Assembly: GCA_003497505.1 (NCBI GenBank)
Contig: DNNV01000166.1
Span: 1,290-7,561, forward strand
Source of the DNA: Clostridiales bacterium
Lineage (GTDB): Bacteria; Bacillota; Clostridia; Tissierellales; Sedimentibacteraceae
Reading direction: 5' to 3'
Length of the DNA: 6,272 nucleotides
Position numbers and translations under genes: made by a program. This document shows positions 1-6,272 of this stretch, in pieces (positions within the stretch are counted from its first letter, which is position 1; each line of letters starts with the position of its first letter). The notes under the pieces were generated by a model, which saw only the letters and a list, made by a program, of their open reading frames with translations, did not search any database and had not been told where the DNA came from.

Positions 1-10
1 TTACCAAGAA

Positions 11-17
11 AGAGGTG
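11..17 (+). promoter_or_regulatory. Ribosome binding site of the bacteriohemerythrin gene
   Basis: AGAGGTG lies 5 nt before the ATG at 23 and matches the anti-Shine-Dalgarno sequence well. It supports that ATG as the start. The promoter must lie upstream of the window. Confidence 0.7.
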
Positions 18-22
18 TTACC

Positions 23-424
23 ATGGCATACAGTTGGGATAAATCCCTGGAAACCGGAAATTTGGAAATTGATAGTCAGCATAGGTCTCTTGTAGATGCA
101 ATAAACAATTTATTGGATGCGTGCAGTCAGGGGAAGGGGAGGAATGAGGTGGAGAAAACGCTTAAATTCCTTCAGGATTATGTAGTGAAGCATTTCAGTG
201 ATGAGGAGAAGCTTCAGATTAAGTCAAATTATCCGGACTACAGAGCTCATAAGGAAAAGCACGAAGCATTTAAGAAGGAAGTAAATGAAATTGCAGAGGA
301 ATTTAAAAAGGGTGGAGCAACTATTCAGCTTGTTGCTAAGGTTAATTCTTCTGTTGCCGGCTGGCTTATTTCTCATATCAAGTCAGAGGATAAAAAGGTA
401 GCGGCGCACATTAAAAAACAATAA
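23..424 (+). CDS. Bacteriohemerythrin (non-haem di-iron oxygen-binding protein)
   Basis: This is a 133-residue single-domain hemerythrin, the usual length for the bacterial family. All seven expected di-iron ligands are visible in order: His20 (in IDSQH), His57 and Glu61 (HFSDEE), His76 and His80 (HKEKH), and His118 with Asp123 (HIKSED). Trp5 in the N-terminal YSWD and Trp114 before the last helix are also typical. There is no signal peptide or membrane segment, so the protein should be cytosolic. Family members bind O2 reversibly at the di-iron centre and are thought to store, deliver, scavenge or sense oxygen, often in motile or microaerophilic bacteria. The chemoreceptor gene begins 35 nt downstream with no terminator between, so the two are probably one transcript. 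A role in oxygen-linked taxis is an inference from that pairing. The family call is very secure; the physiological role is not. Confidence 0.96.
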   Translation: MAYSWDKSLETGNLEIDSQHRSLVDAINNLLDACSQGKGRNEVEKTLKFLQDYVVKHFSDEEKLQIKSNYPDYRAHKEKHEAFKKEVNEIAEEFKKGGATIQLVAKVNSSVAGWLISHIKSEDKKVAAHIKKQ

Positions 425-449
425 AGATTCATTGACTAAACTACTGATT

Positions 450-454
450 GGGGA
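450..454 (+). promoter_or_regulatory. Shine-Dalgarno-like site that decides the chemoreceptor start
   Basis: GGGGA ends 5 nt before the ATG at 460. A longer reading would start at the TTG at 448, but that codon directly abuts this purine run and has no ribosome site of its own. The run is better read as the ribosome site for the ATG at 460, removing four residues from the longest possible protein. Confidence 0.6.
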
Positions 455-459
455 CGAAT

Positions 460-2490
460 ATGAACAGCATAAAAAAGAAAATGTTTGCAAGTGTAATATT
501 TGTAATATTGGTGGCAGTTATAACCATTGGGGGAGTATCTTCGTATCTGTGTTATAAGGCTACGTTTGATTCTTTGGAAAAAACTATGCAGGAAGTGGCT
601 AAAAAATCTTCTGAAGTCGTATCAAAGGAAATGGATAAGTACAAAACAATAGCCAAAGAAGTTGGATTGATAACCCAGCTTAATTCACCGGATATAACTT
701 TGCAGGAAAAAAATGAAATTATCAAGCAAAGAGTTAATATGCATGGGTTGAGAAATATAAATACTGCCAACAAGGATGGTATTGCCGTTTCAACAAATAC
801 GGGCATGACAGAGGTTATAAAGCATACGGATTACTTTAATGCCTCCATAAACGGAAACGTATTTATTTCGGATGCATTATTTGACGGGACGACGTTTGAA
901 ATGTACTACATAGTTTCTGCACCTCTGTGGAGGAATGGAATTTATGGTTCTACGGTAGAAGGGGTTGTGATGCTTGAAATAGGAGCCAAGGTTATATCTG
1001 ATATTGCAGCTGAGGTTGTGGTGGGAGAAAACGGCGTTGGTTCAATAATTGACAGCAAAGGCTACATTATTGGACATCCTGACTATAAAAAGGCATTAAA
1101 CAGGGAAAACACAATCTTGAAGTATGAGGCTGAAGGAAGCGAAGGAGAGCTTGCGATGCTGGAGCAGCGCATGCTGGACAGAAGTGTGAATTTCGGAGCA
1201 TACAGAAATGATGGAGATAAGCATTTATTATCCTATGCACCCATAGATGGAACGAACGGATGGGGCATGCTCGTTGATGTGCCACAGAATGAATACATGG
1301 ACAGAACATATTTCAGCATTATGGCAACAGCAGTGCTGGCGCTGCTTTCTGTAATATTGTCTGCCTTTGTTATATTTAGAGTTTCAACCAAAATAGCTGA
1401 TCCTATAATTGCTTGTGCCAACAGACTGAAGCTGTTGTCAGAGGGTGACCTGCATACAGAGGTTCCAAAAACCAAAAGCAAGGACGAGACGGCAATACTT
1501 TTGAATTCGCTGGAATTAACAATAAATGAATGGAATGATGTGATGAACGATATTTCGGACCATATTTCTTCAATTATAAATGGGGATTTTTCCAGAGAAA
1601 TTCACAAGGAATACATAGGGGATTTTGAGCCTATGAAGAAAGGAATAACATTTATTATCGACGAGCTCAACCGTATATTCAGAACAATAGGACAGAGCTC
1701 AGAGCAAGTGGCAAGCGGTGCGCAGCAGGTGGCTTCCGGTGCACAGGCACTTACGGAGGGTGCTACTGAGCAGGCGAGCTCCATTGAGGAGCTGGCGGCA
1801 ACTATCAATGAAATGTCTCAGCAGATAATCTCCAACGCTCAAAATGCTCAGGAGGGCAAAAAAGTTGCTGAGAATACTGCTGCCGACGTGCAGGATGGAA
1901 CCAGCCACATGAATAATATGATAGCATCAATGAATGATATTAATGCTGCATCTATTGAGATAAGCAAGATTATTAAGGCAATTGAAGATATTGCTTTCCA
2001 GACGAATATACTCGCGCTTAATGCAGCTGTGGAGGCTGCAAGAGCAGGAACTGCGGGCAAGGGGTTTGCCGTTGTGGCTGATGAGGTGAGGAATCTTGCT
2101 TCTAAAAGTGCAGAGGCGGCACAGAATACCACTCAGTTGATTGAAAATTCCATGAGGACTATAAAAACGGGCTCAAGCATAGCGGATGTGGCGCTTAAAT
2201 CTTTTAATTCCATTGTGGAGAAAACAGGTATGACTGTTTCAATTGTGGAGGAAATTGCTGAGGCATCACAGCAGCAGGCACTTGCTGCATCCCAGATAAC
2301 GGCGGGAATCGACCAGATATCCTCTGTTATACAGATGAACTCTGCAACATCCGAGGAAAGTGCGGCAGCCAGCCAGGAGCTCAGCGGACAGGCTGAGTTT
2401 TTAAGCAATCTATTGAAGGCTGTAAAATTAAAGGGAAGGCACTTGGAGGAACATCAAGAGGAAGTAGAAGTTGAGCCGGAATTAATTTGA
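460..2490 (+). CDS. Methyl-accepting chemotaxis protein, extracellular Cache-type sensor
   Basis: This is a 676-residue receptor, complete at both ends. A short basic N-terminus leads into TM1 (about 9-30). An extracellular sensor of about 250 residues (31-284) follows; it carries a YYIVSAPLW segment and an [13 protein letters not shown] segment typical of Cache/dCache domains. TM2 is at about 285-308. A HAMP domain (about 309-362, Pro315 and EGDL at 328-331) is followed by a second HAMP-like unit (about 360-405, with NGDF and YIGDF). The cytoplasmic coiled-coil hairpin begins near 407. Its tip, about 508-530, reads [20 protein letters not shown] and is the CheA/CheW contact region. Glu/Gln-rich helices near 437-444 and the NSATSEES segment are probable adaptation methylation sites. 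No NWETF-type CheR tether is present; the tail is acidic. The ligand cannot be read from the sequence. The ATG at 460 is preferred over an in-frame TTG at 448. A terminator follows at 2548-2598. Confidence 0.95.
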   Translation: MNSIKKKMFASVIFVILVAVITIGGVSSYLCYKATFDSLEKTMQEVAKKSSEVVSKEMDKYKTIAKEVGLITQLNSPDITLQEKNEIIKQRVNMHGLRNINTANKDGIAVSTNTGMTEVIKHTDYFNASINGNVFISDALFDGTTFEMYYIVSAPLWRNGIYGSTVEGVVMLEIGAKVISDIAAEVVVGENGVGSIIDSKGYIIGHPDYKKALNRENTILKYEAEGSEGELAMLEQRMLDRSVNFGAYRNDGDKHLLSYAPIDGTNGWGMLVDVPQNEYMDRTYFSIMATAVLALLSVILSAFVIFRVSTKIADPIIACANRLKLLSEGDLHTEVPKTKSKDETAILLNSLELTINEWNDVMNDISDHISSIINGDFSREIHKEYIGDFEPMKKGITFIIDELNRIFRTIGQSSEQVASGAQQVASGAQALTEGATEQASSIEELAATINEMSQQIISNAQNAQEGKKVAENTAADVQDGTSHMNNMIASMNDINAASIEISKIIKAIEDIAFQTNILALNAAVEAARAGTAGKGFAVVADEVRNLASKSAEAAQNTTQLIENSMRTIKTGSSIADVALKSFNSIVEKTGMTVSIVEEIAEASQQQALAASQITAGIDQISSVIQMNSATSEESAAASQELSGQAEFLSNLLKAVKLKGRHLEEHQEEVEVEPELI

Positions 2491-2547
2491 CAAAGTGTAG
2501 AATTAAAGACATAAAAATAGAAAATATGAATTGTACAATAAATATAG

Positions 2548-2598
2548 AAAAATGATATCGGACCGGGAATACAAAATTCCGGTCAGTTGTCATTTTTT
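2548..2598 (+). terminator. Rho-independent terminator after the chemoreceptor gene
   Basis: An inner stem pairs GACCGG (2561-2566) plus GAAT with ATTCCGGTC (2576-2584), with one bulged G and a short A-rich loop. An outer stem pairs AAAAATGA (2548-2555) with TCATTTTT (2590-2597), separated from the inner stem by a small internal loop. A run of six Ts (2593-2598) ends the structure. It closes the hemerythrin-receptor transcript and separates it from the following cassette. The flanking A+T-rich stretch 2491-2547 shows no gene. Confidence 0.82.
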
Positions 2599-2623
2599 AA
2601 AGCCGAGGTAACCATAACAATAA

Positions 2624-2650
2624 TTTTACTAAATGTGAGTTATTGATAAT
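2624..2650 (+). promoter_or_regulatory. Weak candidate sigma-A promoter for the three-gene cassette
   Basis: GATAAT at 2645-2650 matches five of six positions of TATAAT. The only upstream partner is a poor TTTTAC at 2624-2629 with a short 15 nt spacer. It lies after the terminator and about 40 nt before the preferred start codon, which is the right place. If real, transcription would begin near 2657, downstream of the two earliest possible start codons (2643 and 2649). The match is weak. Confidence 0.25.
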
Positions 2651-2673
2651 GCTGAAAAAAGAGATAAATAAGA

Positions 2674-2678
2674 AAGGA
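2674..2678 (+). promoter_or_regulatory. Shine-Dalgarno-like site for the SGNH gene
   Basis: AAGGA lies 12 nt before the ATG at 2691, slightly long but workable. The ATG at 2679 is too close to use this site. The earlier in-frame TTG at 2643 and ATG at 2649 have only a weak GTGAG (2636-2640) upstream. The start therefore stays uncertain by up to 16 residues. Confidence 0.45.
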
Positions 2679-2690
2679 ATGTCAGTAATC

Positions 2691-4376
2691 ATGTCTCGTT
2701 CTAAATTTATACAAATATTCGAATTAATTGAAAGTTCAAAGGAAGCGCTGGCCTTTCTCTTTTCTTCATCAAACAGTGATGAGCGGAATGCTGTTCGCAC
2801 AACACTTGAAGAAGCGGCTTGCGCTATATTCAATATGTTGCCTGCCGGTAACAAAAACAACGGTTTTAACCCTGAGGAATTCAGGTTGTCTCTGTCTGAA
2901 AATACATCTGACAAGGCAATCGCATATTTGGGACAGTTGGAAGACGATTTGAATCAGATAGCTTCGGCGCATAAAACATTGATACTTCTGATATATGAGC
3001 TTTTAGACGCACTCTACACTGGCGATGCTGATGTAGCAAAGGATGTATCATTAGTACTGAATCAACTGATAATTGATACGGATTTTTTGGGAGACTATTA
3101 CGACTTTAGCAAGGTTTTAGGTAAAGTCGTAAATAATCCAGGTGCTACTCTGAGGGAATATAACACATTGCGCACACAATTGATAAATATTTTTAATGAA
3201 CTATTGAGCGGATTTGAGATACGGTGTTTCAGTTCAGTTGATGCGGCAATTCTTTCTAAAAGCATATGTCTGCGAGATGATGTAATAGTAAAAAAAGAAA
3301 GAAAGTTTCACCGAGAAGATGGTGAAAATATCATTAATATCTATATTGTGTCTGGGCAGGAGGACGAGAACATAGCACTGAATGCGATGGACATTGTTAT
3401 ATCTGCCGATGATGTTGTTCAGAGAGCTGCGTTTTGTTTTCCTCTAGATAATTTTGATTATGATCGTCTGTACCTTTCAGGCAAGCTGAACTGCCTTTCC
3501 GAGAATCGCAAGAATGTCACAATTGCGCTGAGTGGATCATCCTATGCAATGGTTGGGCTAAAAGAAGACATGATGCCAAGTCCTGCTGTCAATCTGGCCG
3601 TAAATGCACAGGACCCGTACTATACATTTTGCTCCCTAGACAATGCGAGAGCCGCCTGCAGCAAAATTGACACTTTTGTCATAGTAGGGGGGTATTACTT
3701 CTGGCATACGGATATGTCGGACAAACCTTCCGATTATTATCGGTCTGTTTTAACGCGCGTCAATTATCCGGTGTTCAGGGATTATCACAACTATAACGGC
3801 GAGTCAGTCGATACAATAAGACACGCACAGTCCGATCCTTTACTGGAAAAACTGTTTGACCTACGACGGTTACGTGAAAAAACAAACAACAATATGTCTG
3901 TACAGCTTGCATATATGCCATATTTTAACAATGAAATAAACAGAAGACCTGCTAATGGTATGCTGGGCTTCGCATTCAGGGAACAGTCTGATGTAATCAA
4001 TAACAGGGCAGCTCAGGCGCGGGCAAATGGACACAATGGGAATTTTAATACAAAGCACCTTGAAGAGAATATTGCGCTATTTTACGATTTTATGTCGAGG
4101 GCAAGCAGAGACGGTATAAAGGTTATCGTGCTGATTCCGCCTGTAACAAGGTTTTATAGGCCATTTGTTTTGCCAGAGCTGCAACAGACGACGCTCGACA
4201 GCCTTAGGCGTGTGCAAAATGAGTTCGATTTCATGGCTATCGACCTAATAGACAGTCCGGATTTTGACGAATATGATTTTCAAGATTACGACCATCTTAA
4301 TGAACAGGGGGCCCAAAAACTGTCAAGCTATGTCGCTAATCAGATTTTAAGACAATGGGAGCATAGATATGAATAA
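2691..4376 (+). CDS. DltD-like SGNH-fold acyltransferase/esterase with unrecognised N-terminal region
   Basis: The protein has 561 residues from the preferred ATG (577 from the TTG at 2643). The C-terminal half reads as an SGNH/GDSL-type fold. Its candidate nucleophile is Ser284 in SGSSYAM (281-287), comparable to the GSS motif of DltD. A Gly-rich GGYYFW strand end lies at 333-338, and LIPPVTRFY (481-489) resembles the VIPPVN segment of DltD. The catalytic DxxH is Asp532-His535 in DYDHLNEQG. Residues 1 to about 175 look mainly helical and about 176-275 mixed; I recognise no family in either. Unlike DltD, no signal peptide or transmembrane segment is visible, so a cytosolic location is inferred. 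The last 8 nt overlap the adenylating-enzyme gene, implying translational coupling and shared function. It may transfer an acyl group from the carrier protein to an acceptor, or hydrolyse one. The fold call is fairly sure; the reaction is not known. Confidence 0.72.
   Translation: MSRSKFIQIFELIESSKEALAFLFSSSNSDERNAVRTTLEEAACAIFNMLPAGNKNNGFNPEEFRLSLSENTSDKAIAYLGQLEDDLNQIASAHKTLILLIYELLDALYTGDADVAKDVSLVLNQLIIDTDFLGDYYDFSKVLGKVVNNPGATLREYNTLRTQLINIFNELLSGFEIRCFSSVDAAILSKSICLRDDVIVKKERKFHREDGENIINIYIVSGQEDENIALNAMDIVISADDVVQRAAFCFPLDNFDYDRLYLSGKLNCLSENRKNVTIALSGSSYAMVGLKEDMMPSPAVNLAVNAQDPYYTFCSLDNARAACSKIDTFVIVGGYYFWHTDMSDKPSDYYRSVLTRVNYPVFRDYHNYNGESVDTIRHAQSDPLLEKLFDLRRLREKTNNNMSVQLAYMPYFNNEINRRPANGMLGFAFREQSDVINNRAAQARANGHNGNFNTKHLEENIALFYDFMSRASRDGIKVIVLIPPVTRFYRPFVLPELQQTTLDSLRRVQNEFDFMAIDLIDSPDFDEYDFQDYDHLNEQGAQKLSSYVANQILRQWEHRYE
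4357..4361 (+). promoter_or_regulatory. Ribosome binding site of the adenylating-enzyme gene, inside the upstream gene
   Basis: GGGAG sits 7 nt before the ATG at 4369 and lies within the coding end of the SGNH gene. It fixes the start and supports translational coupling across the 8 nt overlap. Confidence 0.65.
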
Positions 4377-5883
4377 TTTAATTGAATTTCTTGAAAATAC
4401 AGTCAAAACTAAAGCAGGGGACGTTGCTGTCAGCGCTGCAGACGGCACCTTTACATTTGGAGAGTTGCGAAGCGAAGCATTGAGAATAGCGGGTCATATT
4501 GCAAAAAGTGGCACAAGAGGTCGGACTGTCGCCGTATATATGCCCAAGGGTTCGAAATGCTTGTGTGCCATGCTGGGTGTGTTGTACAGCGGTAACATAT
4601 ATGTGCCGTTGGACTGTCGTGCACCTATAAACCGCACGATGCAAATTTTTGAAATAGTGCAACCATTGATGATCATTTCAGATGGACGGTATATCAAAAC
4701 TCTGGTTGAGCGCGGTGTAAATGGTGATACTTTGGCGGATTATGATACCGTACTTGCACCAGACATTGCGTTGAATTTAGCGCAACAAACAATCTCGCTT
4801 TCTCAGGATGTCGATCCTGCCTACATACTGTTTACCTCCGGCTCAACAGGAGTACCAAAGGGAGTAGTCATTCCGCACAAGCGCGTAATTAATTACATAA
4901 ATTGGGCAAGAAATTTTTTCTCTATACAAGAAGATGACGTAATTGGCAGTCAGGCGCCGTTTTATTTCACGGTATCCGCAATGGATATCTATTTATGCCT
5001 TTCTACGGGCGCACGGCTTGAAATCATTCCTGAGCATATGTTTTCTCAGCCCACTATGCTTATGAAGCATTTAGACAAAGAGGGTATTTCATTGATTTTC
5101 TGGGTTTCATCCGTATATCGTCACATTGTGCAGTCGGGTGCTCTCACAGAAATTCAACCAAGATCGTTGAAACATGCTTGGTTTGTCGGTGAGCCAATGT
5201 CAGTTGATGTGCTTAGCTACTTGATGGGTAAACTGCCTAATGTCGGATTTGCAAATTTATACGGCTCTACGGAAACTGACATGACAATTTGCCGCAAGTT
5301 TTCAAAAAATGATTTTCCTATGGATTCGATTCCGCTCGGCTATCCGTGTGCAAATACTGATGTTTTGATACTCAAGGATGGAGAGCTGGCGGGAGACGGT
5401 GAAATAGGCGAGATTTGCGTGCATGGCCCCTGCCTCGCACTTGGATACTACAAAGACAGTGAAAAAACTCGTTCTGTTTTTGTGCAAAACCCACTGCACA
5501 ATAATTATCCGGATATTATCTATCGCACCGGAGATCTTGGCGAAATAAGAGATGGTCAGATATTCTTCCACGGGCGTAAAGATCATCAATTCAAGCATTT
5601 GGGATATCGCATCGAAGCCGGGGAAATAGAGACTACAGCCGAGAAACTGGAAGGAATAAAGAGTGTTTGTGTACTGTATGACAATGTAAAGCGACAGATT
5701 ATCATGCTGTACGAAGCGAACGGATTAACAGATGAATTAACACTCAGACGAGCATTGATTGAGAATCTGCCGGCATATATGATTCCAACCCGGTATATAC
5801 ATCTTGACAGTATGCCATATAACGCCAATAATAAAAAAGATAGAATAGCACTTGCCAGAGAATACATGAAAGAGGAGATATAA
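4369..5883 (+). CDS. DltA-like acyl/aminoacyl adenylating enzyme (AMP-dependent, carrier-protein ligase)
   Basis: This 504-residue stand-alone adenylation protein matches DltA in length. Core motifs are intact and in order: the A3 P-loop TSGSTGVPKG (156-165), A5 NLYGSTETD (296-304), A7 YRTGDLG (385-391), A8 GRKDHQFKHLGYRIEAGEIE (402-421), and A10 NANNKKDR (485-492) with catalytic Lys489. It should activate a carboxylic acid with ATP and load it on the phosphopantetheine arm of the carrier encoded next. By eye, the A4 region SQAPFYFTVSAMD (194-206) aligns with DltA's QAPFSFDLSVMD, but the Asp that binds the substrate amino group is Thr201. The DltA Cys that restricts D-alanine (FCGE) is Val273 in WFVGE. 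The substrate is therefore probably not D-alanine and may lack an alpha-amino group. The symbol dltA is withheld for that reason. It overlaps the SGNH gene by 8 nt and ends 1 nt before the carrier gene. Confidence 0.9.
   Translation: MNNLIEFLENTVKTKAGDVAVSAADGTFTFGELRSEALRIAGHIAKSGTRGRTVAVYMPKGSKCLCAMLGVLYSGNIYVPLDCRAPINRTMQIFEIVQPLMIISDGRYIKTLVERGVNGDTLADYDTVLAPDIALNLAQQTISLSQDVDPAYILFTSGSTGVPKGVVIPHKRVINYINWARNFFSIQEDDVIGSQAPFYFTVSAMDIYLCLSTGARLEIIPEHMFSQPTMLMKHLDKEGISLIFWVSSVYRHIVQSGALTEIQPRSLKHAWFVGEPMSVDVLSYLMGKLPNVGFANLYGSTETDMTICRKFSKNDFPMDSIPLGYPCANTDVLILKDGELAGDGEIGEICVHGPCLALGYYKDSEKTRSVFVQNPLHNNYPDIIYRTGDLGEIRDGQIFFHGRKDHQFKHLGYRIEAGEIETTAEKLEGIKSVCVLYDNVKRQIIMLYEANGLTDELTLRRALIENLPAYMIPTRYIHLDSMPYNANNKKDRIALAREYMKEEI
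5871..5877 (+). promoter_or_regulatory. Strong ribosome binding site of the carrier-protein gene
   Basis: AGAGGAG lies 7 nt before the ATG at 5885, within the last codons of the ligase gene. It is the strongest Shine-Dalgarno site in the window. Carrier proteins are usually needed in excess of their ligases, so a strong site fits. Confidence 0.7.
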
Positions 5884-5884
5884 T

Positions 5885-6097
5885 ATGACACTCGAAGAAA
5901 AACTGCAAACTATAGAACGTGTGCTGAATGTAGAACCTAATACGCTTACTTTAGATACTTTGCTGGCAGATACTGTTGAGTGGGATTCGCTCAACATTCT
6001 GAACCTTTTGATTGAGTTTACTGTATGGCGTACGGATTTGCAATTCGACAATCTGCACGCTTGCAAAACAGTGGGAGATCTTTGCACACTTGTTTAA
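5885..6097 (+). CDS. Small acyl carrier protein (phosphopantetheine-binding)
   Basis: This is a 70-residue acidic protein, a little shorter than the usual 75-80 of ACP and DltC. The phosphopantetheine attachment site is Ser35 in EWDSLN (32-37), at the start of helix II. The C-terminal TVGDL is the family's usual helix IV segment, so the protein looks complete despite its length. After conversion to the holo form by a 4'-phosphopantetheinyl transferase (not encoded here), it should carry the acid activated by the upstream ligase as a thioester. The WDSL form resembles stand-alone carriers beside AMP-ligases in glycan clusters more than the DltC site does. The gene follows the ligase stop by 1 nt. 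The sequence could be a fatty-acid ACP paralogue, but the operon position argues for a dedicated partner. Confidence 0.88.
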   Translation: MTLEEKLQTIERVLNVEPNTLTLDTLLADTVEWDSLNILNLLIEFTVWRTDLQFDNLHACKTVGDLCTLV

Positions 6098-6272
6098 GAG
6101 AATGCCTCTTCGACAGCTTCTTGAATTGCACTTACGATAAGAAACAGGAAAAAAGGATAGCGATGATAATTCTGAACTGTTAGTATAGCTAAGATAGTAA
6201 AGGTCTCCAACAGCAATGTTGGCGGCCTTTAACACTGTGTCATAAAATTAAATTTGTCATTCTCACCGCGAT
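6098..6272 (+). other. Intergenic tail with no supported gene
   Basis: All frames are broken by stops. The only initiation-like signals are a 12-codon frame from the ATG at 6102 and a six-codon frame (MIILNC, 6166-6186) preceded by AAAAGGA. Neither resembles a known protein. The one clear structure is the hairpin at 6198-6231. No DltB/MBOAT or other cassette partner begins before the window ends. Confidence 0.6.
6198..6231 (+). terminator. Strong GCAA-loop hairpin, probable cassette terminator
   Basis: The 5' arm TAAAGGTCTCCAACA (6198-6212) pairs with the 3' arm TGTTGGCGGCCTTTA (6217-6231) around a GCAA tetraloop (6213-6216). This gives 15 paired positions with one T/C mismatch and one G-T wobble. 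It lies about 100 nt after the carrier-protein stop. Only three Ts close the 3' arm and no U-tract follows, so it is an atypical intrinsic terminator. It could instead be a 3'-end-stabilising hairpin or part of a downstream leader. Confidence 0.5.

Noticed and set aside
448..459. TTG start giving a chemoreceptor four residues longer
   Set aside because: The purine run overlapping these codons is better read as the ribosome site for the ATG at 460, and the TTG has no site of its own.
1067..1309. 80-codon - strand frame rich in Cys and His
   Set aside because: It lies wholly inside the chemoreceptor sensor domain, has no convincing ribosome site, and its Cys/His residues do not form a spaced metal-binding motif.
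1708..1760. Repeated VASGAQ units in the chemoreceptor
   Set aside because: This is ordinary heptad repetition of the receptor coiled coil, not a DNA repeat of interest.
2602..2612. GCCGAGGTAA resembling a sigma-28 (flagellar) -10 element
   Set aside because: It interrupts the GCCGATAA consensus with two extra bases and lacks a TAAA -35 box at the right distance.
5737..6087. 116-codon open frame on the - strand
   Set aside because: It is antisense to the end of the ligase and most of the carrier gene, both with clear family motifs. The translation is Ser-rich with no recognisable domain.
6096..6110. AAGAG/CTCTT hairpin directly after the carrier stop
   Set aside because: A 5-bp stem with no U-tract is too weak to call a terminator.
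6025..6183. 52-codon + strand frame overlapping the carrier gene out of frame and running into the tail
   Set aside because: No ribosome site precedes its ATG, it overlaps a well-supported gene, and its translation matches nothing I know.
6207..6223. Possible integron attC-like core in the tail hairpin (CCAAC...GTTGG)
   Set aside because: The 3' core GTTGGCG does not fit GTTRRRY, no extrahelical bases or second box pair are seen, and there is no integrase context.

Overview
The window looks like a chromosomal segment from a motile anaerobic or microaerophilic Bacillota, most likely a clostridial relative. The evidence is modest overall GC, AGA/AGG-rich arginine codons in the first two genes, purine-rich Shine-Dalgarno sites, and a chemoreceptor hairpin tip typical of clostridial receptors. 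No rRNA, tRNA or marker gene is present, so the placement is an inference. All five genes lie on the + strand.

Block 1 (about 1-2600) is an oxygen/chemotaxis pair. A complete bacteriohemerythrin (23-424) is followed 35 nt later by a full-length transmembrane methyl-accepting chemotaxis protein (460-2490). No terminator separates them, so they are probably co-transcribed. The block closes with a hairpin-plus-U-tract terminator at 2548-2598.

Block 2 (about 2640-6100) is a tight three-gene cassette. It encodes a DltD-like SGNH-fold protein with no visible membrane anchor (2691-4376), a DltA-like acyl/aminoacyl adenylating enzyme (4369-5883, 8 nt overlap) and a 70-residue carrier protein with an intact phosphopantetheine serine (5885-6097, 1 nt gap). 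The architecture recalls the dlt operon (activate a small acid, load it on a carrier, transfer it). However, no DltB/MBOAT membrane acyltransferase is visible. The two ligase positions that hold and select D-alanine in DltA appear to be Thr and Val instead of Asp and Cys. The SGNH protein carries a roughly 275-residue N-terminal region I do not recognise and has no signal or TM segment. The best reading is a cytosolic acyl-modification module with an unknown acid and an unknown acceptor, perhaps a nucleotide sugar or a glycan precursor. Proximity to a chemoreceptor makes flagellin-glycan decoration a reasonable but unproven guess.

Arginine codon use shifts sharply between the blocks (2 CGN : 18 AGR in block 1, 35 CGN : 26 AGR in block 2), which suggests a different origin for the cassette. 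The last 175 nt (6098-6272) hold no convincing gene but contain a strong GCAA-loop hairpin at 6198-6231.
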